Positions 34,822-43,915 of a DNA stretch of 64,000 bases are shown one piece after another. Every line of letters begins with the position of its first letter. The first letter of the stretch is position 1. The notes below the pieces were generated by a model, which saw nothing but the letters and a program-made list of their open reading frames with translations, ran no database searches and was not told the origin of the DNA. The DNA is from Phycisphaerales bacterium (GTDB taxonomy: Bacteria > Planctomycetota > Phycisphaerae > Phycisphaerales > JAGLTS01): NCBI GenBank assembly GCA_023135165.1, contig JAGLTS010000008.1, forward strand, positions 1-64,000, read 5' to 3'. The position numbers and the translations under genes were made by a program.

Positions 34822-36783
34822 CTACGAACCGCCTTCCGCTCGACGAAACCACTCCGACTCCAACGGCTCCAACTCCGCCGCCAATACCGCCCGCTCGCCG
34901 GTCAGTTCCCGAGTGCGATCCGGGTTCTTGTAGTTGTCCGGTTCACTCAGCAAGCTGTCGATCTCCGCCGTGCGGTGCTGGATCTCCTCAATCCGCGATT
35001 CCAACGCTCCGAGACCCAGTTTCATCGCAGGGTCTTTGACAGAGACACGCTGAGTCGGCCCGGACTTCCGCATCTTGGCCGGCTTCGCAGCACGGGAAGG
35101 CCCGGCCCGTCCTGCCCTGGCTGCGTCCTTGCGTTGCTGCTCAGCCCGCTGCCAGTCGGAGTACGTCCCGAAGAACACCTTCACGCCGCCTCGGCCGTCC
35201 AGCGCGATCAGGTGGTCGCACGTCGCGTCAAGCAGCGCCCGGTCGTGCGTCACCAGGAGTAACGTCCCGGAGTAGCCCGCCTCGCGCGAGAGGACTTCCT
35301 CAAGACGCTCGGAAGACGGGATATCGAGGTGGTTCGACGGCTCATCCAGAACGAGCAGGTTGTGCGAGCCTGCGATCAGGCCTGCGAGGACAGCCCGGCT
35401 GCGTTCGCCTCCGCTGAGCACATCAAGTGTCTTGTCCTGGTCGCTACCGGAGAAGAGAAACGCACCGGCCAGATCGCGCGCGGTCTGCTCGGTCCCATCC
35501 ACCGTGACGCCCGCCTCCTCTGCGTTCTTCACGATCGTCCGCTGAAGGTACTGCGACACCGTCAGGCTCAAGTCGAGGTGCTCGTGTGTCTGCGCGTAAT
35601 ACCCAACGCGCACACCCGCGCCGATGCGGACTGAACCGGCGTCGGATGCAAGCTGGCCGAGCAGGCAGCGAATCAACGTCGTCTTGCCCGCACCGTTCGG
35701 GCCGATGATCCCCCACCGCTCGCCCCGCTCAATCTTCACATCCACACTGTCGAACAGCCTTGTCTGATCGTACGCCTTGCTGACCCCTTCAGCGGAGATG
35801 ACGATGTCGCCGCTGCGCGGTGCTTTGGGCAGGCGCAGCCGCATCGTCGCCGACTCGATCGGCCGTTCGACCATCTCCTCCTGCTTGAAACGCTCCAGGC
35901 GCGACTCGCGCCCACGAGCCTGCTTCGCCCGCTGACCGGTCTTGTACCGCGCGATGAACTGTTTCTGCTGACGGACGAACGCTTGCTGCTTGTCGAACGT
36001 CCTGGCGTCAGCCAGCTTGCGCTCCGCGCGGAGCTTGCGGAGCTTGGAGTAGTTGCCCGGATAGTCGATCACGCGCCCCTGCTCGACCTCCAGTATCCGA
36101 TGCACCACGCGGTCGAGCATGTACCGGTCGTGCGTCACCATCAGCACCGCGCCACGAAACTCATCCGCGAGGAACTCCTCGAGCCAGATTCGGCCGGCGA
36201 TGTCCAAGTGATTGGTCGGCTCATCGAGCAGCAGGAGGTCCGGCTCTTCCAGCAACAGCCGGGTCAATGCGAGGCGCGACTTCTGCCCACCACTGAGGTC
36301 CTCAACCTTCAGGTCGAACTGCGCATCGGAGAACCCCAGACCGTGCAGCATCGCGTCGATCTTGTGGTCGATCACATAGCCGCCCGCAAGCTCCATCCGC
36401 TGCTGAAGCGTCTCCTGACGGCGAAGCAAGACATCCAGAGTTGCGTCATCCGCCTGCGACATCTCGGCAAACACCGCGTCGAGTTGCCGGTGGAGGTCGT
36501 GCAGGTCGGCGAAAGCCCCCTCCGCAGCCCCGCGCAGCGTCTCATCCGGGTCAAGGTCGGGGTCCTGGGCGAGGTAGCCGACCCTTGTGGAACGGCCGAT
36601 CTGCAGGTGCCCTTCGTCCGGCGTGATGTGCCCCGCGATGACTCGCATCAGCGTCGTCTTGCCGCACCCGTTGCGTCCGACCAGGCCGATGCGCTGGCCG
36701 GCTTCGATTGAGAAGCCCAGGCCGTCGAGGACGATCTGCCTGCCGAAGGCGTGGCGTAAGTTGGCGACGGTGAGCAGCGACAT
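34822..36783 (-). CDS. ABC-F family ATPase (Uup/EttA-type)
   Basis: 653-residue cytoplasmic protein with two ABC ATPase domains and no membrane segment. First Walker A GLVGRNGCGKTT near residue 36, signature LSGGQKSR and Walker B LLLLDEPTNHLD; the second domain repeats GPNGAGKTT, LSGGERSR and LLVLDEPSNHLD. The basic linker of about 90 residues between them (FIARYKTGQRAKQARGRESRLE) is the ribosome-interacting arm. A C-terminal coiled-coil of about 80 residues (LGALESRIEEIQHRT) follows, a Uup-like trait. The protein probably acts on stalled ribosomes. ATG 36783 begins MSLLTVANLRHAFG, the family opening. The amidase gene follows 49 bases downstream. Confidence 0.92.
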   Translation of the reverse strand: MSLLTVANLRHAFGRQIVLDGLGFSIEAGQRIGLVGRNGCGKTTLMRVIAGHITPDEGHLQIGRSTRVGYLAQDPDLDPDETLRGAAEGAFADLHDLHRQLDAVFAEMSQADDATLDVLLRRQETLQQRMELAGGYVIDHKIDAMLHGLGFSDAQFDLKVEDLSGGQKSRLALTRLLLEEPDLLLLDEPTNHLDIAGRIWLEEFLADEFRGAVLMVTHDRYMLDRVVHRILEVEQGRVIDYPGNYSKLRKLRAERKLADARTFDKQQAFVRQQKQFIARYKTGQRAKQARGRESRLERFKQEEMVERPIESATMRLRLPKAPRSGDIVISAEGVSKAYDQTRLFDSVDVKIERGERWGIIGPNGAGKTTLIRCLLGQLASDAGSVRIGAGVRVGYYAQTHEHLDLSLTVSQYLQRTIVKNAEEAGVTVDGTEQTARDLAGAFLFSGSDQDKTLDVLSGGERSRAVLAGLIAGSHNLLVLDEPSNHLDIPSSERLEEVLSREAGYSGTLLLVTHDRALLDATCDHLIALDGRGGVKVFFGTYSDWQRAEQQRKDAARAGRAGPSRAAKPAKMRKSGPTQRVSVKDPAMKLGLGALESRIEEIQHRTAEIDSLLSEPDNYKNPDRTRELTGERAVLAAELEPLESEWFRRAEGGS

Positions 36784-36888
36784 GGCGGGATGATAGCGAA
36801 GACCTCGCCGGGTGCCGGGCGGGGCGTTCGGATGGGCAGCTTGCCGAGTCATGGGACTCGGGGAGGTGCGCTGCGCACCAATGTCGAT

Positions 36889-36940
36889 GGGGGATGCCCG
36901 AAGCTTTGGTCGACGTTGGCGACCTGCGCACCGGCGTGGT
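36889..36940 (+). repeat. Dispersed ~50-bp repeat, copy 2
   Basis: Partner of 32915-32964. Located in the 242-base gap between the ABC-F start and the end of the next dockerin gene. Confidence 0.6.
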
Positions 36941-37025
36941 GGGTGTCTGGAGCTCTATCAACCGGGCAAGGGAGATCGAGATGAAGGCGAAGAAGTGGCC
37001 TGACCTTATTTCCGCTTCTCGGGCA

Positions 37026-38420
37026 TCACGGGCATAGGCCGAAGCTTGCACAAACGATCTGTTGGTCGGCGGCATCCACATCGCCGTCGCCGTCAACATC
37101 GCCGTGCGCCCGTGTGATCCAGCCTCGGTTGCTCCACGGTTTGTCACCGGCTGAGTCGCTCAGCCCCATGCCGGCGTTCACAATCGTCAGATCCGTGATG
37201 TCCACGGCACCATCGCTGTTGAGGTCACACATGCAGTCCACGCACACATCCGGGAACCACCGCGGGCCATACGTCTGCTGGACCCAGTTCAGGTAGTCGT
37301 CCGATTCCGTGCCGTATGACACCCAGAGCACGCAGCCGTGTCGTGCGTATTGCATGGTCTCCGCGAAGGTCGGCGTGTTGTGGACAAGCCAAAGACCAAT
37401 CTCAGTTGTTTGCTCATCCCAGTTCTGCCCGCCGGCCCCCCATCCAACCTGCTCGAAGAACTGGTGCGTGGCCATCCAGGGCGCCCGCAGGATCGCTTCT
37501 TCGTTGGGAATTCTCCCCGTGTCGATGCAGTCATACGGGATGCACTCGCCGCCGATGTGGCGGTCAACGTAGTCGGGGTTTGCCGTGATGCGGAGGAATG
37601 CGCCACGTTTGTTCTGGTAATTGGATGAACAGGCGTCGAACCAGTACTCACTGACTTGCACATCATCGAACCAGGGGTCCAAGTTCCGCCAGACGAACGT
37701 CATGTCGTCCATGTCATTCGGGTAGGGCGTCACGGCGCCTGTCATGTCCATCGAGCAGATGTCGCTGCGCTGGTAGCCGCCGTACACGCCGAACGTGACA
37801 TGGATATCGTCGTCGGGACCGGCCTGTTCGTTCTTCTGCAGGACCCATTCCTTGACGTAGTCGGCGAAACCTCGGCGCTTCCATGCGGGCATCGTCCAGT
37901 ACTGCGATGACGGAGCATAGGGCACACTCTGGAGGCACCCATTCGGCAAGTGCATGACGAACCGCTGCCAGCCGGCATCAAAGGCGTCATCCAACCGCAC
38001 CAACAGATGATCGAAGACGTCGGGGATTCCGTTCGACCCTTTCACCCATTGATGATCGACAAAGCCGCCGCAATCCTTACCGTCTGAGCTATCATCGAAC
38101 CACCACCATTTCAGGCCGTAGTCGTTCCCGCCCTCGCCGACGCTCTTACCCCAGTAGAAGCTATCCCACGGCACGATGAGCTTGACCGGGCGGTGATCTG
38201 GCATCCACGGGTTCGCAGCCAGATCTCGGATCGGGCAGTCCTGCCAGTTCTGCTCGTCGTACCACCAGTAGGGCTGTGGAACGGGAACCGCGCGGTACCC
38301 GCTGTCGATTGGGATGCAACTCTGCTCACAGCACATCGCCGACCACATCAAGACCATGCCCGACGCGAGTGCTGTCTGGCGCGTTCGGCTGGATCGAGCT
38401 GGTGAGACGGCGGTGCTCAT
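37026..38420 (-). CDS. Secreted aromatic-rich protein with two dockerin-like loops
   Basis: 464 residues. The leader MSTAVSPARSSRTRQTALAS is followed by a hydrophobic stretch (GMVLMWSAMCC) that could be a signal or lipoprotein anchor with cysteines near residues 29-34. The body, about 60-390, is rich in Trp, Tyr and Asp (YWWYDEQNWQDC, LKWWWFDDSSDG, FDDVQVSEYWFDACSS). The run of beta/alpha-looking motifs with an acidic residue after each strand resembles a TIM-barrel glycosidase, but no family is recognised. Two dockerin-like loops close the protein (DLNSDGAVDITD and DVDGDGDVDAAD). GGAGG 7 bases upstream supports ATG 38420; upstream in-frame codons are not plausible protein. Confidence 0.8.
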   Translation of the reverse strand: MSTAVSPARSSRTRQTALASGMVLMWSAMCCEQSCIPIDSGYRAVPVPQPYWWYDEQNWQDCPIRDLAANPWMPDHRPVKLIVPWDSFYWGKSVGEGGNDYGLKWWWFDDSSDGKDCGGFVDHQWVKGSNGIPDVFDHLLVRLDDAFDAGWQRFVMHLPNGCLQSVPYAPSSQYWTMPAWKRRGFADYVKEWVLQKNEQAGPDDDIHVTFGVYGGYQRSDICSMDMTGAVTPYPNDMDDMTFVWRNLDPWFDDVQVSEYWFDACSSNYQNKRGAFLRITANPDYVDRHIGGECIPYDCIDTGRIPNEEAILRAPWMATHQFFEQVGWGAGGQNWDEQTTEIGLWLVHNTPTFAETMQYARHGCVLWVSYGTESDDYLNWVQQTYGPRWFPDVCVDCMCDLNSDGAVDITDLTIVNAGMGLSDSAGDKPWSNRGWITRAHGDVDGDGDVDAADQQIVCASFGLCP

Positions 38421-38800
38421 TGTCTTCCCTCCAAAGAGACGTCGTCGCGCGCAACCGGTGGGCGACAAGGGTCCCAATAGACACGACCGGCACCGTCCGG
38501 ATTGACGCCGAGTGGCACAGGCTGGACGGCAGGACGGCCGTTGACGCGCATGGTATCGCCCATCGGCTGCGGCGGCGCGAGGCGGGGTTCCGGACCTTCG
38601 TCGGAGCGCCCGGACCTGGATTCCGCAGGCGGTCATCGCGCTGAACCTGACGGTTCCTCCCATTTCCTGGATGAATCGGGCGAAGGCTGTGCTACATTGT
38701 GATGAGGGAATGGACTAGGCCCGCTCATCGCCCAGCCATCTCGGGGGATTGCTTGCCGGTGCCCCACGATGTGAGCCGATGCGGCGGAATGGAGAAAGGC
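38421..38800. other. Divergent intergenic region between two dockerin genes
   Basis: 380 bases, probably holding both promoters. No gene, repeat or clear operator is seen. GGAGAAAGG lies just before the start at 38801. Confidence 0.6.
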
Positions 38801-40090
38801 ATGATTGAGTCCACGCTGATGATGTCAGTCGTCGCCGCATCGCTGTGCCAGGCGGCGCCGCTCAGCCACAATCTTGAGGTCGTTCAGCCGTGGCGCGATG
38901 CGCTTGCCGACGCCCAGGCGACCGAGAGCGTCGTGAACACAATCGTTATCGGCGACAGCATCACGATCAACCGTGACACGTGGGTGTATTGGACCCGCGA
39001 CGACCTTGCCGACCGGTTCGGCTACGGGGGTGAGGGATCACTGGATGTCCACGGCGTAAGCAGCGGCGATGAGACCAGCGGTTGGGTGCCCCTGCCCTTC
39101 TTCGTCCAACCCTGGGGCAGGAATTCGGCGTGGAGCAGGCACTTCAATGATACGAGCGATGAGCACCGCCTCGTTCCGACCGGGACATGGGTCACCGCCG
39201 ATCACAAAGAGGGCGGGTGGTGGATGACGTTCGAGGGCAACCAGGCCACGCTGCGCTATATCGAGGAAGCCGGTGCAGGCACGTTCACAATCAAGCTCGA
39301 TGACCAGATCGTCGCCACGATTGACGCGGACAACGGCGGCGATCCGCAGTCCGTGACGTACGAACTACCCGTTCCCGAGTTCGGCACGTACCTCATGGAC
39401 ATCGAGTCCGTCGAACTCGTTACGGACCCACATCCGGCGCGAATCGACCTGCTTGACGTGCGCACCGGTGAGCCGGGCAGCGTCATCCACCGGCTCGGCC
39501 AAGGCGGCAAGCCATGTTCGTATTTCCTCGAGAAAAACGAGCAGATGTACCAGGATGTCTTCGCAACGATCGACCCGGACTTGATCGTTATTCAGTGCGA
39601 TCCGGCGTATGAGTCGATCGAGCAATACGAACTGGACCTGCGCGAACTCGTCGGCCGATTCCAGGGCTACTCGCCCGGAACACCCGTCGTTCTCATCAGC
39701 CATCATCACTTCGGTGGACACATCTTCGATCCGACGGAGGTGATGTATCAGGTATCGCTCGACACGGCAGGCGTCGGGTTTGTGAACCTGTACGACCTGC
39801 ATGCGGAACGAGCGGATATCGAGCAACTCGGATACTTGCTCGACGACGTCCACCTCACAGCCGAGGGCGGGCACTTCTATTCGGATTGGATCGTTCGGGA
39901 ACTCCTCGGCTACTCGCATGCTGATCTCGATGCGAACGGCGTCGTCGATCAAGCGGACCTGGGTATATTGCTCGCTGCGTATGGCATGAGCATCGGCGAT
40001 GTGTGCTTCAACGACATGGCGGACATCGACCGCGACGGATCGGTGGGGCAGAGCGACCTGGGCCAGTTGCTCGCTGTGTACGGGCTGTAA
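38801..40090 (+). CDS. Secreted SGNH/GDSL hydrolase with dockerin
   Basis: 429 residues. A short signal region (MIESTLMMSVVAASLCQAAP) precedes an SGNH hydrolase: GDSIT at 51-55 gives the nucleophile S53, and DDVHLTAEGG near 348 gives the catalytic Asp/His pair (D348, H351). A beta insertion between them (about 125-240) may be a carbohydrate-binding-like domain (TFTIKLDDQIVATID). The C-terminus is a dockerin-like pair, DLDANGVVDQAD and DIDRDGSVGQSD. Family members are esterases or lipases acting on acetylated polysaccharides; the substrate is open. GGAGAAAGG 6 bases before ATG 38801 fixes the start. It converges on the 40129-40932 gene. Confidence 0.87.
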   Translation: MIESTLMMSVVAASLCQAAPLSHNLEVVQPWRDALADAQATESVVNTIVIGDSITINRDTWVYWTRDDLADRFGYGGEGSLDVHGVSSGDETSGWVPLPFFVQPWGRNSAWSRHFNDTSDEHRLVPTGTWVTADHKEGGWWMTFEGNQATLRYIEEAGAGTFTIKLDDQIVATIDADNGGDPQSVTYELPVPEFGTYLMDIESVELVTDPHPARIDLLDVRTGEPGSVIHRLGQGGKPCSYFLEKNEQMYQDVFATIDPDLIVIQCDPAYESIEQYELDLRELVGRFQGYSPGTPVVLISHHHFGGHIFDPTEVMYQVSLDTAGVGFVNLYDLHAERADIEQLGYLLDDVHLTAEGGHFYSDWIVRELLGYSHADLDANGVVDQADLGILLAAYGMSIGDVCFNDMADIDRDGSVGQSDLGQLLAVYGL

Positions 40091-40128
40091 ATCAACCGAG
40101 TCATCACACACGTTGGCTGGATGGGCGA

Positions 40129-40932
40129 TCACGACGAATTGTGTGTTGCGGCCTGCACCGCGCCGAGCAACTCGGCATGGCGGTACAGGTCGGTGGCCGT
40201 ATCGGTCAGGCCGCGCCTCGTCGCTGCCATGCTGAAATGCACAAGCACGGCCGAACCGTCGCCCGGCGACATCATTCGCACGAGCGCCACCTTCGCATCG
40301 AGATTCGAGAGCAACCGGGCATCCTGTCCGCACGCTGATTCGTATGCCGTCTGGACCGCGAGCAGGTGCAGCGTCTCAGACAGGTGAAGACGATGCGCAT
40401 GCGCCTCACACAGCGCGCGATGTGTTCCAGCGAGATCGCCGAGCTGGAGCCGGCACTCCGCCTCGACGAGCCAGATGCGCCCGCGCATCGGCAACCGGCG
40501 GCGCAGCGTTGCGAGCAGCGCCCAACACAACCCGGACGCCTCGGCGAACCGGCCTTGCCGATACCGCACGACCGAGAGCTGCTGGTATGCGAGCAGCTTG
40601 CTTGCACGCCGGATTGTGAACGTGCGCAGCGCCAGGGAGAGCGCTGAGAGCGTAGCTTGCGGATCATCGACTGAGAGCGCGCCAGCGGCCTCGCGAAGGT
40701 ATGCATCCGCGCGAATCGTGCTGAAGTTCGCCCACAACCAGAAGACGAGCGCGAGGCCGAGGATGACCATCCCCGCCGCGCCGCTGGAGAGCATCAGGCC
40801 GACGACGAGTGCCGTGAACAGCGTGAGCCACATCAGGGAGAGCGAGCCAAGTTCGCGGCGCAATCGCTGACCGTCATAGCGGCCAAGCGGATCAGCTTCC
40901 AACGCACCGGCGCTTGGCAGCCGTTCAGTCAT
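40129..40932 (-). CDS. Membrane-anchored helical-repeat protein
   Basis: 267 residues. Two membrane segments form an N-terminal hairpin (about residues 33-55, LMWLTLFTALVVGLMLSSGA, and 56-72). The remainder is alpha-helical and follows a TPR/Sel1-like rhythm (ATLSALSLALRTF, QGRFAEASGLCWALLATLRR, GDLAGTHRALCEAHAH, RGLTDTATDLYRHAELLG) and would sit in the cytoplasm. Its ATG overlaps the stop of the upstream gene by 8 bases, so they are coupled. The opening of the soluble part and the N-terminus (LPSAGALEADPLGR) resembles that of the upstream gene, so they may be paralogues. Function unknown. Confidence 0.7.
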   Translation of the reverse strand: MTERLPSAGALEADPLGRYDGQRLRRELGSLSLMWLTLFTALVVGLMLSSGAAGMVILGLALVFWLWANFSTIRADAYLREAAGALSVDDPQATLSALSLALRTFTIRRASKLLAYQQLSVVRYRQGRFAEASGLCWALLATLRRRLPMRGRIWLVEAECRLQLGDLAGTHRALCEAHAHRLHLSETLHLLAVQTAYESACGQDARLLSNLDAKVALVRMMSPGDGSAVLVHFSMAATRRGLTDTATDLYRHAELLGAVQAATHNSS

Positions 40933-41743
40933 GGTGCTGCTCCAACGCATCGAGACCCGGATCGAGGATGGATCGGCACGCGCCCTCGCCGAGCAGCAGC
41001 GTCGCATCGCGCCACGCTCGCTGCGCTCGGTCGCGTTGCGCCGTGTGCGCCATGGCCCACGCGGCAAGCAGATGTCCAAGGCCCGCATCTCGGCCGATCG
41101 GCGCGAGCTGACGGTCAAGATCCACAGCATGCTCGCACGCGCGCTGCGGCTGATTCGATGCGTAGCACTGGGCCAGTTCCGCCACGAGCAGTCCCGCCCT
41201 CGCGCCGGGAGGTCCGTTCCGCTGCACCATGCCTCGGATGGGAACCAGCTCATCCTCCGCCACGCCTGGCCGACCGTCCAGTGACGCCGCGATCGACCGT
41301 TGCAGTCGGCAGTACGCGCCGAGCGGGTGCTCAGGGCGCAGGTGCTCCAGCACCGCGTCGGTGAGCACCTCGACGAGTTCATACTGACCAGCCCAGAGCG
41401 CACACCTCACCATCGCCAGGCACAACCGAGTCCAGGACTCGCGCCCGACCGGAGAGCTGCGGCAGATCGGCAGGCCGTCCCATGCCGCATCCCACGCCTC
41501 ACCGTGCCGGCTCAGGAGGGTGAGTTCTTCGGTCCGCACGACCGCCCCGCTGAGCGTCGTTCGCTGCCACCGATCCCAGACCGCCGTCGCAGCGACCGCA
41601 GCAAGCACGCCGACCATCGCCAGCAGATTAAAGCCCGGCACAGGCAGGTCGATGACGATGACGACCAGCAGGCAGCCGATCAGCGAGAGTCGGCCGAGTG
41701 CTCGCCGTCGAAGCGCACCGGCGGATGGCGTCGCGGCTTGCAC
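40925..41743 (-). CDS. Membrane-anchored helical-repeat protein
   Basis: 272 residues. The N-terminus reads MQAATPSAGALRRRALGRLSL, then two hydrophobic segments (LIGCLLVVIVIDLPVPG, LLAMVGVLAAVAATAVW) separated by a Pro turn. The rest is helical with TPR-like helix pairs (ALWAGQYELVEVLTDAVLEHL, CYASNQPQRACEHAVDLDRQ). It starts at GTG 41743, the only plausible start of the frame; no Shine-Dalgarno is clear. It is 90 bases downstream of the PDZ gene. Function unknown; an adaptor or scaffold role is inferred only from the domain type. Confidence 0.68.
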   Translation of the reverse strand: MQAATPSAGALRRRALGRLSLIGCLLVVIVIDLPVPGFNLLAMVGVLAAVAATAVWDRWQRTTLSGAVVRTEELTLLSRHGEAWDAAWDGLPICRSSPVGRESWTRLCLAMVRCALWAGQYELVEVLTDAVLEHLRPEHPLGAYCRLQRSIAASLDGRPGVAEDELVPIRGMVQRNGPPGARAGLLVAELAQCYASNQPQRACEHAVDLDRQLAPIGRDAGLGHLLAAWAMAHTAQRDRAQRAWRDATLLLGEGACRSILDPGLDALEQHHD

Positions 41744-41833
41744 ATGCGACGCTGTGCGCCCGCTGTCGAACGGCTGTCTCGGACCGCCCGTGCGAACCGC
41801 CTCGCTCAGGATTGATGTTGCATCCGCGATCGT

Positions 41834-42733
41834 CTAACTCTCCGCAACCCCCACCACCCCCACTGTCTCGTTGCTGTTCAGCCTATCCGGCAGCCGCGCG
41901 CCGTCGCGCGGCTGCCGCGAGTCAATACCCTGCGGAGGCTCGACACCAAGCGACCCTGACGGATCGAAGCTCGAACCCTCAAGCAGCCGATCGTGTCGCC
42001 TCACCGAAGTCTGCTCGGATGCCCGCAGCGCTTCAGGCCGCAGCACAGGCTGCGCGATGCGCTTCTCAAAGCCAAGCCGCTGCCATCGCACCGGCCAGGA
42101 CTCTTCGATCAGTTCCGTCTCCTCGAGCAGATCGTACGTCGGCTGCGCCTCGGCGGGATATGCGGACAGCGTGATGTCCACAGCAACTCGCAGCCCGTCG
42201 CGCTCCACCGTCACAGCCACGACATCGCCGGGGTCTCTGGACATGATCTGCGCCCGCAGCGACGTTTCGCGCATGTCAACGCCCTGGATCGAAATCAACA
42301 CATCACCCGCCTGGAGCAGGCCGGCCGCCAGGAAGTCTTCCTGCACATCCGATATGCGTGGGTACCCATCCGGGGATCGTGCCGGCTCATAACGGATTCC
42401 GAGCATGGCGCGCGGTTCGGCGACGAATCTCGCCTGCATCGCCGCCGCCAGCCGAACACGCGCCTCAGGCGACAGTGATGCACGAAGGCGCGTCGCCTCA
42501 CGTTCCAGATCGACCAGACGCCACGCATCCGACGTCGTCAGGACCTCGCTCGCGCGCTCTCGCTCAGCCCAGTCGGCGCTCCCCAGCGCTTCGACCGCAT
42601 CGGCAGGCTCCGGATCGCTGATATCCTGCATCGCCCCCGGCATCACCGCAGCGGCAAGCACCACGACGGACGCTGGGATTGCTCGCACAGCACGCCATCG
42701 AACACGTCTCTCTTGCGCGCGCATTCTTGTCAT
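41834..42733 (-). CDS. PDZ-domain protein, membrane or exported
   Basis: 299 residues. One N-terminal hydrophobic segment (about 15-35, AIPASVVVLAAAVMPGAM) is either an anchor or a signal peptide. Residues 45-110 are helical. The PDZ domain lies at about 105-195 (LGIRYEPARS ... DFLAAGLLQAGDVLISIQGVDMRE) with the GLLQAGDVLxxI core of the HtrA/CtpA type, but no protease domain follows. The Gly-Leu-Gly-Phe loop is degenerate. ATG 42733 overlaps the upstream stop by four bases (ATGA). The last third is Arg/Pro/Asp-rich and contains a perfect 12-bp-stem hairpin at 41889-41916. Function unknown; it would bind C-terminal peptides. Confidence 0.78.
   Translation of the reverse strand: MTRMRAQERRVRWRAVRAIPASVVVLAAAVMPGAMQDISDPEPADAVEALGSADWAERERASEVLTTSDAWRLVDLEREATRLRASLSPEARVRLAAAMQARFVAEPRAMLGIRYEPARSPDGYPRISDVQEDFLAAGLLQAGDVLISIQGVDMRETSLRAQIMSRDPGDVVAVTVERDGLRVAVDITLSAYPAEAQPTYDLLEETELIEESWPVRWQRLGFEKRIAQPVLRPEALRASEQTSVRRHDRLLEGSSFDPSGSLGVEPPQGIDSRQPRDGARLPDRLNSNETVGVVGVAES
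41889..41916. promoter_or_regulatory. Perfect 28-bp hairpin near the 3' end of the PDZ gene
   Basis: GGCAGCCGCGCG, loop CCGT and the exact inverse, with no mismatch. It sits 56 bases inside the coding sequence and 150 bases before the next start. A regulatory or attenuating role is possible, and so is a chance Arg-rich coding repeat. Confidence 0.4.
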
Positions 42734-43836
42734 CCCGCCACCAACTCCACAAGCCTGCCCGCCTGCCTGCGAATCCACGACACTTTCCGATGCACCATCG
42801 TGAGGAAGTCGCCGCCCTCCATGTGCGCGAAGCTGCCCGTCGCCGCGATCGGCACGACCGCCTCCACGATCAACGCCTCGGTCATCAGCGACGGGAGGGC
42901 TTGCAACTCGGCGACCGCGAGCCTGCATCCCTCGACGGACGAGTAGCCACGACAAAACCGCCTGAACCGCGTCTCGTCGATGTAGTCCGGCCAAGTTTCC
43001 ACCTCACCGCCGTTCATCGTGATGGAGAACTGAAGCGCGCCGTTGGCGACGTCGATCATCCTCGGCTCCCAACGCGCCGAATCGAAGTCCAGAACGGATG
43101 TGACCTTGCCCTCGCGGAAGAGCATGTTGCCCGGATGCCAATCACAGTGGACGACCTGCCGGGCCCACGTGTCGATCCCCGCCGCCCGGACGGTTCGCAT
43201 CGCCTCGTGGTATGTCTCGCGCAACGACCGCGCGATCGCCGCCAGATCAGCCGGTCGAATGGGCATGTCGGCGGAGGTCACCCGATCGATCGCACCGGGG
43301 ATGCGCTGCAGCAATGCGCTGATCCCGGACACGCCGTGGTAGCTGCCGTGCGGCGGGGGCGACTTGGGTTGATACGACGCAGCCGTCCGATGGAATACGC
43401 CAAGGATCCTGCCCGCATCCTGCGTCGCATCCAGCCCGCCGTGGTAGCTTGAACCGTGTACGAACTCGAACAGTTCGTAAAGCATGCCTTGGTGCCGAAC
43501 CACTGTTTGGCCGTGCGCCCCGGTACGGACAAGGGCGGGCATCGGGAACGAGCGTGCGGCAAGGTGGGCCTGCAGGTCGTGAACGAAGGCGAGGCGGTAC
43601 GGGTTGTCGCGTCCGGGACCTCGCCTCTTGAGCAGAAACTCACCGGCGTCCGTCACAATCACAGCCTTGGGAGAACGATGCGAGCCGCGAGGCAACTCCA
43701 CAATCCGGTCGATCGGCCCGAGGCGATAGTGCTCACAGACGGCATCCACTTCACCGGCTGTGAAACGCGCACGCAGCGCGCGGCGCTGCCCCGACGATGA
43801 CAGTGAACCTGCGGATGATCCGTCGTGCTCGGTCAT
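42730..43836 (-). CDS. Phosphotransferase (APH/CotS-like kinase fold)
   Basis: 368 residues. The lobe GPGRDNPYRLAFVHDLQAHLA contacts the nucleotide side, and the catalytic loop VVHCDWHPGNMLF (Asp about residue 230) and DFDSARWEPRM provide the phosphate-transfer and metal sites. It is more like the CotS/YerI homoserine-kinase-type group than the true aminoglycoside enzymes. It overlaps the PDZ gene by 4 bases, and lies 79 bases downstream of yicC. The substrate is unknown. Confidence 0.82.
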   Translation of the reverse strand: MTEHDGSSAGSLSSSGQRRALRARFTAGEVDAVCEHYRLGPIDRIVELPRGSHRSPKAVIVTDAGEFLLKRRGPGRDNPYRLAFVHDLQAHLAARSFPMPALVRTGAHGQTVVRHQGMLYELFEFVHGSSYHGGLDATQDAGRILGVFHRTAASYQPKSPPPHGSYHGVSGISALLQRIPGAIDRVTSADMPIRPADLAAIARSLRETYHEAMRTVRAAGIDTWARQVVHCDWHPGNMLFREGKVTSVLDFDSARWEPRMIDVANGALQFSITMNGGEVETWPDYIDETRFRRFCRGYSSVEGCRLAVAELQALPSLMTEALIVEAVVPIAATGSFAHMEGGDFLTMVHRKVSWIRRQAGRLVELVAG

Positions 43837-43861
43837 GAACCTGTCGCTTCGCGCGCTGACG

Positions 43862-43895
43862 GGATCGGCGGACGACGCCCTTGCGCCGCTGATCC
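43862..43895 (-). terminator. Inverted repeat in the yicC-phosphotransferase spacer
   Basis: Arms 43862-43871 and 43886-43895 pair over 10 bases with one G-T, loop 14. It may attenuate or process the transcript between the two genes. Confidence 0.4.
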
Positions 43896-43915
43896 GACCG
43901 CCCGCCGCGTCTACT

